Assembly (NCBI GenBank): GCA_964609375.1
Contig: CAZSSA010000034.1
Location: forward strand, 1-21,851
Direction of reading: 5' to 3'
DNA: 21,851 bases
DNA from: CAZDUS01 sp964609375
GTDB taxonomy: Bacteria; Verrucomicrobiota; Kiritimatiellia; CAIKKV01; CAITUY01
Both the position numbers and the translations under genes were made by a program. This document shows positions 7,316 to 17,815 of this stretch, one piece after another. Within the stretch, counting starts at the first letter, position 1. Each line of letters starts with the position of its first letter. A model generated the notes under the pieces. The model was given only the letters and a program-made list of their open reading frames with translations, was not told where the DNA came from and did not search any database.

Positions 7316-10300
7316 CACTTGGCCGCCTCCGCGTCGGCCCGCACCAGCGCCTCCTCGGTGAGCCGGCCGCGCGCGTACTTGGCCCAGACCGTTTCCGGAT
7401 AGTCCCAGGTCAGCTTCTTGAACATGCGGTAGGCTTCGACCACCGCTTCGCCCTTTAGGTCGCTATCGGGCTTTCCCAGGGACTTCATGTAGCAGTCGCC
7501 ACACCAGTACATCGCCTCGGCGATCACCTCCGGCTCCGCCTTCTTGGCCTCGATGACGATCTTGAACACCTCGACGGCACGGGCATACTCCTGCGCCCGC
7601 ATGTAGCACTGAGCCGAGAGCACCATCGTCTTGCCCGCGAGCCGGTGATCCGGGAAGCGGGGGGAGAGCCGGCTGAAGACCTGGGCCGCCGTCTTGTACA
7701 TCTCGAGCGCCTCCAGGCGCGTCCGCTCGCGCGTGACGGCATCGGTCTCCGCCTTCATCTTCTCCTCGTAGGCCTTGCCCTTGGTCAGGAAGTACTGCCC
7801 GAGCCGGGCGATGGTCTCGGCCACCAGTTCGTTGTCCGGGTAGCGATAGGACAGCTTGACGTACTCCTCGCACGCCTCGTCGATCCGGCCCATCTTCTCG
7901 TACGTCAGCGCCTTCTTGAACTGGCTCTTGGGCGCATAGGGGTTATCCGGGTAGCTGGACACGATTTCGGTGAACCGGCCGACGGCCTCCAGATAGTACT
8001 TCGCCTTCTGCTCCGGGTTCTCAACCTGCCCCGCGAATTCCAGCGCAAGGTCCGCGAGCAGGTAGTCGGCCTGGGCCCGCGCGTCGGTATGGGGATAGTC
8101 GCGGATCGCCTCCTCGAGCAGTTTCTTCCCCTGCCCGATCTCGCGGCGCGCGAGCTCTTCCTGGCCGATTTCCCGGTGCTTCTTGGCCATCTCGAAATAG
8201 GCTTCGGCCACCGTTAACTGCGTCTGGACCGCAATGGACGGATCCTTGAAGCGCTTCGTGAAGGGCAGCACGACGCCGTCATCGCCCTTGTACACCGCCA
8301 CCGTCCGCTTCAGCGCCTGGGTGACGCCGGCCGGCGCATACGCCAGGTCGAGGAGGTCGCCGTAGTTGACCCGCACCGCCGCGACGGCGTTGCTCGCCGC
8401 AGGGTCGCCGGTGTAGACCACCTGGGACAGGCCCTTGAACACGCCGGAGTGGCCGAGGGTTTCCGACAGGGTCAGCGTCTCCGTCTGGCCTGAGGAGGTC
8501 CGGATCCGCACAGTGGCGGAGTCCTTTTCGTCGGAGCGGTCCAGGCCGGGGTGGATCACCCGCAGGTAGAGGATTTCGCCGACGTGGAGGTTGGTGACCG
8601 CCTCGCGGTACCGGCGGTCCATCACGTCCAGGAAGGGATCCGACGCCAGTGTGGCCGAAGCCGTCATCCACCGGTTGCTGCCGTCCTTGTCCCGGTACGC
8701 ATAGCCGAAGAACAACGTGTCATCCCCTCGGACGCGCAGCACCGGCACCGTGAGGGACTGGCTCCGCGCCTGCGGATTCCCAAACTCGTTGAAGCCGGTC
8801 ACGCTGATGTTGACCTCTTCCCAGTCGGAATCCGCCCCGCGCCGCGACGCCGCCATGCCTTGCGGCTTGGCATCGACCAGCGACCCCGGGGGCGGCGCGC
8901 CCAACCTGACCGGAACGATGAACGTAAAGCGGCCGTCATCCAGCGCATTGGCCTCGGCGGGCAACGACGGCGCCGTGACGTCGAGGTAGCCCGGCGGAGG
9001 CGCAATCGACACCCGATCGTTCGGCGGCATCTCGACTTTGACCGTGCCCGGCACGTTGATGTCGAAGTCCCCTTCGACCGGCTTGCCGTGCGCCTTGCGG
9101 CCGCTCGTCGTCTGCACGAAGAGCGCCGCACGGCTGGCCGGCGACAGCGCCATCTCGGGATGCACGATCTCCACCACCAGCGGGCACCCCAGCAGCACGC
9201 AGGCCCCGGCGTTCGTGGCGGCCTCGGGGCGCGCCACCGCGATGGAACGCCGCGGCGGCACGTACTCCTCGGTCAGTTTGGCCTGCTTGTTGGCATCCTC
9301 GGGGGTCCGAACGTCCGCCGCTTCGCTCTCGGTCAGCGGCCGGGACGTGTACTGGTAAGTCCGGAGTTCCGGGGTCGAGTAGGAGACCTGCTCCAGATCG
9401 CGGGTCCGGTTCCACGGGATGCCGGGGTCGGTGTTCTCCACGTCCAGGTACGAGAGGGTCAGGTCATCGCCCGGCCGGAGCTGGATTTCGGATTCGCGCT
9501 GCGGAGCGTTCGTCACCGGGAAGATCTTGGCCAGGAAGGCCCCCGAGTGCTCCTCGGTCTCCAGCGCGTCCACGAGGATGCCGCGATCGCCGACCGCGGC
9601 GCGAAGCTTGACCACGTCCGGCTGGTCCGTGGTGTCGCAGTCCGGGTCCTGGATGAAGACGTTGACCGCGTCGCCCACCTTGAAGCGGCGCATGGGAATA
9701 TAGCGCGCGATGCGGTTGCCCTGGTTGTCCGCTTCCGACTCGATGAAGCAGGCGCTCAGAGTAGCGTTGTTATACGTCACGTTCATGAACGCCTCGCTGA
9801 AGCGCCGCTCCTTGCTGAGGAAGTTCGGATCCTCGTAGCTGACCGTGACGCGGTCGCCGGGAATGATCTCGAGCAGGTCGTTGTTACGCAGTTTCACCAC
9901 GTCCTGCGCGGCGGGTAGAATCGTCTTGCCGGCGGGATCCGCCAGACTGATCTTGCGGATCGCCGGGGCGTCCGTCTCGAAATCCAGCATCCACAGCCGG
10001 ATCGCCCGCGCCATGGTGTTGGAGTTGAACGTCACCGTGAACAGGCCGTTGTCGGCCGAGTTGGTGATCGCGGACGGCTGGAACGCGATGTCCTTCAACT
10101 CCCGGGCATCGACGTTGGCGGGCGTCTTGAACATCTCCGGCGTGCACTTGACGGCCTGCGGAGTCGGTCCGGGCATGTCCGTTTCCAGCCAGAACCGGAG
10201 GCCGGTCTTCCGCATCGCGGCGAAGTAGATATCCAGGCGGTGCATGCCCTTGCCCAGAGACTGCGTCACCTCTCGGGACTGGCGGCCCATGGCACCATCC

Positions 10301-13069
10301 AGGGTGACGATCAGATCACTGCTCCTGGCCGCGCGGATGTCCAGCGGCGCCAGGCGGAAGGTGCGCTTCTGGCGGGACTCCTGATAGAAAGACAGTTGCA
10401 CGTGCCCGAGGTACCAGCTATTGGCCCCTTCCGACGCCAGCTTCAGGCGTTCGCCGAGCCCGTTCACGGTGTTGTCCCACGTCACATCCAGCGCCGGCGG
10501 CGCGACGGACACCTTCTCGCATCCCGCGGCGGCGTAGCCGACGTCCAGGTACTCCTGGAATTCCCGCAGCGTTGCCGGCGGCCGCGTGGCGTCAGCATAG
10601 CGGACGACCTCCATCCGCCCCGCCCCGGTCCACGCCGGCAGGTTTTCGGGCCAGGCGCCCAGCGACGCAAAATCCTTACCGTTCGGCGACGTCTGCACGA
10701 GGAACTTCTTCAGCTTGCGCCCCGGCACGTCGGCCGCGATCTTCATCACGCCCAGCGCGCAGTTGTTGTTCAGATCCACGCTGAAGGACTTCGGACGGCG
10801 GTTGTCCGGCAGGGCGACCCACGGCGGATACTCCGCGCCGGTAATGGCGTAGTTCGGGTCCTTGCCATCCTCGGAGTCGGAGGCAAAGGCCGTCGCCTGC
10901 GCCGAGGCGGTCTGGATGAACCCTTCAAAGACCCCCGAGTACGGGCCGGTTTCCACCAGCGGCACACGCGCGATGCGGTCGCCGCTGGACGTGGTCACCT
11001 TCACGCTGATGGTGTCCTTGTTCGTCGTGACACTCTCGCCCGGATCCACCACCCGGACGTTGATCCGGTTTCCGGGTTTGACCTCGTCGTCCGCCCGGAC
11101 CGCGCTCAGGGCCACCGCGTTTTCGACCGCGACCTCGGTCCTGAGGCGGGCGCGAATCATCTTTTCGAGCCGGCGCTGCTCCTGCTCTTCCTTCGAGATG
11201 ATCTGGCCGGACGAGATGAAGAGCTCCCCGTCCGAGATCACGCGGATGCTCACCGGCTCCCGCCCCGCGATCTTGTTGGCGCGCTTGAAGGCGTCGGAGA
11301 AGTCGTAGCGCACGATATCGCCGCCCCGCACCTGCAGCGTCTTGTCCGCCTTGCGGGTTGCCGCCAGGGCCGTCGGGATCGCCCCCTCGAACTTCGTCTT
11401 CGAGTCGCCGAACGGCAGCAGCAGGAAGAGTTCCTCATCACCGGAATCGGTCCAGGCCTTGATTTCGATGTTGACCGACTTCCCGACAATGCTGAGGCTC
11501 TGGTCTTCGAGGCTGATCTTCAGCGGCTTGCCCGGCAGGAGGGTCTGCTGGCTGGCGGAGAGGCCGACGCGGACTTCCGTGGCTTCGACCAGCTTCTTCA
11601 ACTTCAGGAACAGCCTGCCCTCGAGAATGCGCGCGTTAGGATGCGAGGGCGAGACCGCAAGCACCTTATCCACAAAGGAACGCGATTCGGGATACTCCTC
11701 CTGGTCGAACTTCACGAGGGCGAGGCCGTAGTTTGCCTCGGCCTGGACGTAGGCGTCCGGCCGGCGCAACATGCGCTCGAGCCGTTCAGTCGCCTTGTCG
11801 TAGTGCTTGGTGATCCGCTCGATCTCCGCAATCTTCAGATCGGCGTCGTTCCGGGCAGTCGTCTCCTCGAACTCCTTGGCGGAGGCAACCTGCTCGCAGA
11901 TGGCGCTGGCGCGCGGGTACTCCTGCCGGACGAAAGCGATCTGCGCGTAGGCCAGCAGCAGGCGCGCCCGGTCCTCCGGATCGAAGCTCTGCGGGGCCTG
12001 GTCAACCCACTGGATCATCAGGCGCGTCGCGGCTTCCGCTTCCGCAAAGTTCGCGGTGTCCGTAAGCCGGCCGATCAGCCAGATGCTGAACGCGGGATCG
12101 AGTTCGCGGTAGGACTGGGCGAACAGCGCGCGGTTGCCCGCGTAGCCCTGCCACGCCTCCTCGTATTTGCCCATCTGGTAGTCGGCCTGCGCCTTGAAGA
12201 TGGGGAAGCGCCGGTCGGCGCGGTCCACCGCGACGACGGACAGCACCCCCGAGAGCGCCTTGGCCCGCAGCGCCATCATCGCGTCGCGCTGTTCCTCCTT
12301 GAATCCGGCGCCGATGATTTCGAGCCCGGCCGCCGCGTAGGATGCCGCCAGGTCGGTGAGGCCCGCGTCGGCCATGGCGTTCGCGTAGCCGGCCACGCGG
12401 GATCGCAGGCCCTCAGCGGAGGGTGGGCGGGCCATGCCCCACAGGCTCGGCGCGAGGGCGAAGAGTTCGCCGCTGCGCTGTTTGGCCATCAGGCCTTCGT
12501 ACACAAGCCGGTCGAGATCGCCGAGCCGATCGAGGTTCCACGAGGGCGCCAGTTGCACAAGGCGGATCAGCGCATTCAACTCGCTGTCCGTCAGGTCAAC
12601 CCCGCGCAAGGCGGCCAGCGGCGACAGCACCGGTTGCGTTGCCGCCCGGATCGGCTCCTGTTCGCGAGCCGCCACCCAGGCGGTGAGCAAGTCGAAAAAC
12701 CGCTTCCGGTCGGCCGGGCTGCCGATCGAAAGCGTCGCCAGGCGCATGGCGCCGTTGGCGTAGGGGTCGAAGCGGGTCTTGCCGAAACAGGACTCGATCC
12801 GGGCCAGCATCGCCTCCCGCGCGGCGGGCGGCGCACTCAGCGCGCGAGCCTGTAGATCCCAGAACCAGTTCTGGTTGTCGTACACCACGGTTCCGCCGTC
12901 GTAGCCGAACGGCAGGCGGTCGTAGCCCTGGAAGATCTCCGCCATAGCCTGGCGCACCAGTCCCTTCTCGTCGCGTCCGCCGTATTCGAAGTACAGCCAA
13001 TCCACATACCGGCGCTGGCGCGCGTTCTCGACGAAGGCCGCATCAAACCAGGTTTCCGGCGGGTATTTC
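7315..13069 (-). CDS. Giant periplasmic TPR/beta-module protein, C-terminal part (cut by assembly gap)
   Basis: This is the larger part of one gene whose 5' end is 13170-15527. With the gap collapsed the protein has 2685 aa, and this part supplies residues 787-2685. In order there are TPR-like helical repeats (about 990-1270), a repeated beta-rich module (about 1278-1366, 1429-1490, 1833-1985, 2260-2345) marked by ETG..SG.F and PGD..T.SY.D motifs, possible discoidin-like (1525-1595) and PA14-like (1645-1735) carbohydrate-binding segments, and a C-terminal TPR block (2375-2685) resembling the BamD/YbgF type. The open frame runs unbroken up to the gap. A gene caller would start it at a GTG at 13005, which is an internal Val codon. 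Its stop overlaps the start of the next gene. A role as a large envelope scaffold acted on by the downstream ExbB/ExbD motor is inferred from context. Confidence 0.85.
13015..13069. repeat. 55-bp contig-end duplicate, left copy
   Basis: This 55-bp segment directly before the N-run is identical to 13170-13224 directly after it. Exact identity ending precisely at the gap on both sides is what two contigs sharing a k-mer-length overlap look like after scaffolding. It is an assembly artefact, not a biological repeat. Confidence 0.93.
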
Positions 13070-13169
13070 NNNNNNNNNNNNNNNNNNNNNNNNNNNNNNN
13101 NNNNNNNNNNNNNNNNNNNNNNNNNNNNNNNNNNNNNNNNNNNNNNNNNNNNNNNNNNNNNNNNNNNNN
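13070..13169. other. 100-N scaffold gap of probable zero real length
   Basis: Exactly 100 undetermined bases lie between two identical 55-bp contig ends. Removing the gap and one copy deletes 155 nt and turns 8213 nt (7315-15527) into 8058 nt, exactly 2686 codons including the stop, with the reading frame continuous across the junction (VENARQ followed by RRYVDWL). The gap therefore probably hides no sequence, and the two flanking coding parts are one gene. Confidence 0.92.
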
Positions 13170-13224
13170 CTGGCGCGCGTTCTCGACGAAGGCCGCATCA
13201 AACCAGGTTTCCGGCGGGTATTTC
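13170..13224. repeat. 55-bp contig-end duplicate, right copy
   Basis: This is the second copy of the 55-bp segment described at 13015-13069; on the minus strand it encodes the residues ending in AAFVENARQ. It should be merged with the left copy. Confidence 0.93.
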
Positions 13225-15527
13225 TCCGCCAACTTCGGAAACTGGTCGCGAACCAACGACATCAGCATCACGACGCGATCCGGATTGTCGGCCAGCAGCT
13301 CCTTGCGCGTGAGCAGCGTCTCCAGAATGTCCAGGTCGCTGTCCTGCGCCGACTTTCTCGCCAACAGGAACCACTCGAACACCTTCGGCGAGTGCTGGTT
13401 GCGCGCGAACAGCTCCCGCAGGCCCTTGGCGAGCGCGGCGTTGAGCTTCAGCCGATTAGGCTTGTCCCACGTGCGGCCATCGCCGATCTGGACGTAGGCG
13501 TCGGCAACCGCGCGGTTGCCGCTCTCGGGCGAGCCGAGCGCAATCTGGTCGGCCAGCACTTCACACTGGAAATCGATCGTATCGAAGGTGTCCAGGCGGT
13601 TCTGCATCAGGAACCGCATCGTCGCGCGTCCGAAAGGCGTCTTCTGCGTCGGATACATGCGCACCGTGGCATACGCCGCGCGCGCGGCTTCCTGATAGGC
13701 AGCCAGGTTCTTCTCGTTCACCGCGATAACAGCGCGAGCCAGGTGGCGGCACAGATCATTCGGCGCCTTGGCGGTGTCAACGGCCTTCGGGTCGAGGGCT
13801 TTACTGAATTCAGCCTCCAATGTGGTGATCAGGGCCGCAGCGGCGGCAGCCTTGGCTGGATCGACCTTGCGATCGCGCTGCTGGTTGCGGGTGGTCTCCG
13901 CCCAAGCGCGGAACTGGCGGTTGACGTCCCCGAATACGGATTCCCGGTTCGCGTAGGGAATCCACTCGAACTGGCGCAGGGTCTCGGCAAACCGGGTCCT
14001 GTCCGCGCCGTCCGCCCCGCTGTAGCTCCAGGCGCAAGCCAGGTAGCGGCGGGCCAGCTCGACATCAAACAGGAACACCGGCGTCTTGGCGAGCACGTCG
14101 GTCCCGAACCTGAAGATCGCGCGATCGCGGGCATCGCCCGGTAGCTTGTTCGCGGCGTCGCGCGGGAAGCGGCTGAACAGGTTTAGGATGGTTTCGTTGG
14201 CGTTGCCGACACTATTGAAGGATGTCAGGAACCAGGAATCCTGGACCACGCGCTGCCAGCAGGCGGCCAGGTTGTCATGGGAACCGAGCGCCGTGACGAC
14301 CAGCGCATCGCTGGAGGGAATGCCCTGGGCGAAGGGCGCCAGCGCCTTGTAGACGGCCGGATTGGTGCTGTCGTTGACCAGGGGAATCCGTTCGACAGCC
14401 GGCGACTTGCGGAAGACGTCCGGGTAGGCGGCAAGCAGTTCGCCGTAGCGCTCGCGCGTCGTTAACTGCGGGACCCAGCTCTCGGGATACCAATTCGGCG
14501 CCTGACCAAGGATGTTCGCCCGCTCCTGGTCGTTCAGTTTACCGAAGGCGTAAGGGAAGACCGACGTCTTGACCTGCCTCTGCGCGTTGAAGATTCCCCC
14601 ATCGAAACGGTTCAGCCCGCCGGCGAACGTCCAGTAGATGTTCCGTACGGTCTCGGCCGTTGGGGCCGCGTCGACATACGCCCGGGCCGCGGCCGCGACC
14701 CCCTCGAATTCACGATCGAGGGTGGCGGCGTCCTTGCCGCTCGCGCCAGCGTAGAAGGCCAGGTTTGCGGTCATGAAGCCGAAGCGTTTGCTCCAGGCGT
14801 CGTTCTCGCGGATCATGCCGGCGATCCGGCGGCAGTCCGGCAGCGCCGGGAAATACTCGGGCCGGGCCGCGGACAGGGTCCCTGTCAGCCATTTCAGGTG
14901 ATCCCAGTACGCCAGGCGCTCCATCTCGAGCGGCTGCTGATCGGCCATGACGGCAGCCAGCCGACGGGCCAGGGACGGAATGTCCGTGCGGCGGCGGGCC
15001 TCGGCCAGGTACCACCCGTCGTAGCGCTTGAGCGGCACACTGGCGCGCGCGGCGTCACCCATCTCGGTCATCAGGCGGTAGGCATCGTCCGTGGCCCCCA
15101 TGCCATCGACCAGCAGGAAGTACAGATGCAGTGTCATGGCGGAGGTGTCGGTACCCGGCGGAACCTGCTTGAGGTACTGCTTGTAGCGGACCACGGCGGA
15201 GCGCAGATCGCCGGCCATCTCGGCCGTCCCGGCGGCCTGCAGCAGGACGCCCGGGGCGACATCCCGCCGCATGGCCAGGTAGGTCTTGACCACGGCCGCC
15301 GCCGCCTGCGGCTGCCCGGCCTGGCTGCCGAGCTTCATCAACTCGGCCATCGTCTCGGCCGACGCCGAGGCCGGATCCCGCTGGACACTCTCGACGAGTT
15401 TCCCGAACGCGGCTTTCGGTTCCTCCGCGGCGGCCGCAACCTGGGCCTCCGCGGCCCCGGCGACCAGCACGCCCGCAGCGGCGCCGGAACAAATCGTTCT
15501 CCGTAAATGATGCGTCCAGTTCGTCAT
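13170..15527 (-). CDS. Giant periplasmic TPR protein, N-terminal part (cut by assembly gap)
   Basis: Residues 1-786 of the 2685-aa protein. A basic start (HHLRR) and a hydrophobic stretch ending in AAEA give a Sec signal peptide with likely cleavage after about residue 28, so the protein is exported. The rest is alpha-helical with degenerate TPR-like spacing (for example AEMAGDLRSAVVRYKQYLKQ near residue 105) and no enzymatic motif I can see. Protein-protein scaffolding is the likely role. The ATG at 15527 lies 2 bp after the stop of the 761-aa gene, and GGAGG inside the end of that gene is about 10 bases upstream. Reading on through the N-run gives a false shifted frame ending near 12837, which should not be annotated. 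Confidence 0.85.
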
Positions 15528-15529
15528 GG

Positions 15530-17815
15530 CTATTTGACCTCCGTTGCTGACCCGCTGTCAGCTTTCAACTTCGCCTCAACCTTGGGCAGTATCTGCTTGG
15601 CCTTCTCCGCAGACGGGCTACCCGGGTATTCAAAGAGAATCTGCGCGCACTTGTCCCGCGCCTTCGCGAAGTCGCCGGAGCTGTACGCCACCAGAACCGA
15701 CTTCAGCAGCATCTCGGGGAGGAAGGCCGCGTCCGGATGGTCCTGGAATACCTGCTCCAGCACTTCGTTCGCCTGGGCGAAGTCCTTCATCGACACGTGG
15801 TAGTCCACCAGCTTGGCCAGGGACCGGCCGGCGAATTCGCTGTCAGGGTACCGCTCGGCGCAGAGCTTGTACTGTTGAACGGCCGCCTCGCGGCCACCGG
15901 GCCGGTCCGCGTTCACCGTCTCGGTGACCTCGGCAATGAGGAACTGCGCCTCGGCCTTGGCTTGCGACTTCGACAGGGCGAGGATCTGGTTCAGCACGCC
16001 GAGCGCCGCCGGGTACTCCTTGTTCTCCAGCCGGATGCGGGCGATACCCATCAGCGCCTCGTCCACCAGCGGAGAATCCGGATAAAGGCGGTTGAACAGG
16101 CTGCACGTGGCGATCGCGCTCGCGTAGTCTTCGGCAGCCATGTGCAGTTCCCACTTGGTCTTGAACGCCTGCTGCTTGATTTCGGACGGGATCGGGCTGG
16201 ACGAGCGGATGATGACGTCGACGCGATCGACCCCTTCGATCGACTTCTGCTTCGCGCCCTTGGCCAGCCCCATGCTCTTGAAGATGCGGGCCAGTTCGAG
16301 GTAGGCCGTCGCCTCGACCAGGTTCTTCCGGGCGCGGATGACCGGATCGGAAACCACGTCCTGCGAGGCCCGCGGGCGGTTGTCAATCTCGCCGACCGTG
16401 CGCAGCACCGACTGGACGTCGCGGGGCACGGCCCCGCCAAGGTGCAGTTCGTCCGTGTAGGTGACGACGACTTCATCGTCCACCGCGCAGGTCAGCACGT
16501 CGTCGGACGGATTGGCGGGCTTGTCCGCCTGGACGGCCTGGACGGAGACCCGTCCGGTGAAGCGCCCGCTGTGCACAGGGGCGGAGCCGGTCTCCGTCAG
16601 CTTCAAGGTGATCTCGTCGCGCGTCTTGTACTGCCGGCCCATTTCGCCGTTCAGGATCTTCTTCAGGTCCACGGCGCCGGGGGTCTCGGATTCCTCCTCC
16701 TGTTGCTTGTAGCGCGAGAGGACTTTCACGGTCGCCGTTTCGGCGGCGTCGCTGGTGTCCAGATCCACATCGTGGAGCATCAGGCACAGCGGCTGATCCA
16801 GATACACGGCGGAAGCGGAGGTTTCGAAATCGCCGAGCGTGAAGGAGGGTACACCCGAGGAGACCACGCTGGCCTTCGCCTCGCGCGGCACGTTGGGCAT
16901 TCCCTCCCGCGAATTCACATCGGTGTACCGCACCGTCAGGGTGTCGCCGCCCAGGACCTGGAGGGTGCGGTCATCCGGGCGGGGCGCGCCGATCTCCGTG
17001 GCGATCGAACCAATCAGGACCGCCCCGTCCGCGCCTAACGGAATGCACTCGATCTTCTCCCGGTCGCCATGCGTCGTGGTGATCTCCGCCCAGGTCTGTT
17101 TGCCGAGCTTGCCCAGGACCGGCAAGTCCCGGTCGGTCACCTTGAGATAGAACCGGCGTCCGGCTTCGACCCGTTGCGCCGCCTCGGCGTCCGCATCGAT
17201 GAACGTGCCGACCAGGTTCAGCGCCTCGACGGCCTTGCTCCAGTTCTTCTGCACAAAATGGCACATGCCGATGTAGAAGTAAGCCTGGTTCGCCCAGACC
17301 GTGTTGGCATAGTTGCTGGTGATCTTGCGCAGAATCGGGAAGGCGGCCTCGTAGTTGCGCATCTGGAAGTAGGCGGTGCCAATCAGGTACATCCCCTCCA
17401 GGTAGATCTCGCGGTCGGCGGGCGCCACCTCTTCGGTGGGGTTCTCCAGGCCCTTGAGGTTGCTCAGGTAGCTGACCGCCTTCATGTGCTCGCGGGCATT
17501 CACGCAGTGGCGTCCCAGCGCCAGGTAGGCGGCGAAGCGGACCCGGCTGGCGGGATACTGTTCGACGACCGTCTCCAGCATCCGGATGCCGCGCTCGCTC
17601 TCGCCCGCCGTGAGCAGTTCGTTGGCCTTGTCGAGCAGGCGGCCGGCCTCCATGTCGCCCTCCCCGGCTTCCCTCTGCGCCTTCGCCTCGCGCGCCGCCC
17701 ATGCCGGCACGGCCGCCAGCATCAGCACGCAGACACTGGCCACGACAATAAACGGATTCTGAATCCTGAATCCTGAATTCCGGATTCTGGATGTTGCATT
17801 TCTCCTATTCCGCAT
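15530..17815 (-). CDS. Exported TPR protein with two beta modules (761 aa)
   Basis: The N terminus is basic and followed by a hydrophobic segment ending AVPAWA, a Sec signal peptide with cleavage near residue 41. The mature protein has an N-terminal TPR block (about 55-215), two beta-rich modules (encoded at about 16905-17175 and 16430-16815) and a C-terminal TPR block (about 560-745, for example EEAALGVLNQ-type helices and YPDSEFAGRSLAKL). The modules carry GGDTLTVRYTDVN, a SGRFTG motif and DDEVVVTYTDE, matching modules in the giant protein encoded next. Its ATG lies inside the end of the upstream TPR gene (11-bp overlap), with AGGAGG 5 bases before it, so the start is well supported. The n-region of the signal peptide is encoded by a heptanucleotide repeat. 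The likely role is a periplasmic scaffold subunit. Confidence 0.88.
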   Translation of the reverse strand: MRNRRNATSRIRNSGFRIQNPFIVVASVCVLMLAAVPAWAAREAKAQREAGEGDMEAGRLLDKANELLTAGESERGIRMLETVVEQYPASRVRFAAYLALGRHCVNAREHMKAVSYLSNLKGLENPTEEVAPADREIYLEGMYLIGTAYFQMRNYEAAFPILRKITSNYANTVWANQAYFYIGMCHFVQKNWSKAVEALNLVGTFIDADAEAAQRVEAGRRFYLKVTDRDLPVLGKLGKQTWAEITTTHGDREKIECIPLGADGAVLIGSIATEIGAPRPDDRTLQVLGGDTLTVRYTDVNSREGMPNVPREAKASVVSSGVPSFTLGDFETSASAVYLDQPLCLMLHDVDLDTSDAAETATVKVLSRYKQQEEESETPGAVDLKKILNGEMGRQYKTRDEITLKLTETGSAPVHSGRFTGRVSVQAVQADKPANPSDDVLTCAVDDEVVVTYTDELHLGGAVPRDVQSVLRTVGEIDNRPRASQDVVSDPVIRARKNLVEATAYLELARIFKSMGLAKGAKQKSIEGVDRVDVIIRSSSPIPSEIKQQAFKTKWELHMAAEDYASAIATCSLFNRLYPDSPLVDEALMGIARIRLENKEYPAALGVLNQILALSKSQAKAEAQFLIAEVTETVNADRPGGREAAVQQYKLCAERYPDSEFAGRSLAKLVDYHVSMKDFAQANEVLEQVFQDHPDAAFLPEMLLKSVLVAYSSGDFAKARDKCAQILFEYPGSPSAEKAKQILPKVEAKLKADSGSATEVK
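17753..17787. repeat. Heptanucleotide repeat inside signal-peptide coding sequence
   Basis: Five consecutive 7-mers run CGGATTC, TGAATCC, TGAATCC, TGAATTC, CGGATTC. Because GAATCC and GGATTC are reverse complements the array also forms small hairpins (for example GGATTC-T-GAATCC at 17754-17766). It encodes the Arg/Asn/Ser/Phe n-region between the start codon and the hydrophobic core of the 761-aa protein. The composition is unlike the surrounding GC-rich coding sequence. Confidence 0.8.

Noticed and set aside
10240..12855. Plus-strand open frame of 871 codons antisense to the giant TPR gene, and similar long plus-strand frames at 15737-17038 and 17859-19550
   Set aside because: They mirror GC-rich minus-strand genes, read as Arg/Gly/Val/Leu-rich sequence without domains, and lie opposite genes with signal peptides, TPR motifs and proper ribosome binding sites.
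12837..13169. Continuation of the N-terminal giant gene frame through the Ns to 12837
   Set aside because: After the Ns it reads the 3' part of the gene in a shifted frame, giving Arg/Ser/Thr-rich nonsense.
13015..13224. The 55-bp duplication as a biological direct repeat or attachment site
   Set aside because: Both copies end exactly at a 100-N run and collapsing them restores the reading frame, so an assembly overlap explains it.
17722..17799. A 25-codon frame starting at ATG 17799 behind AGGAG
   Set aside because: The AGGAG is only 2 bases from that ATG, the peptide derives from the heptamer repeat, and the overlapping 761-aa frame has a better-spaced AGGAGG and a full signal peptide.
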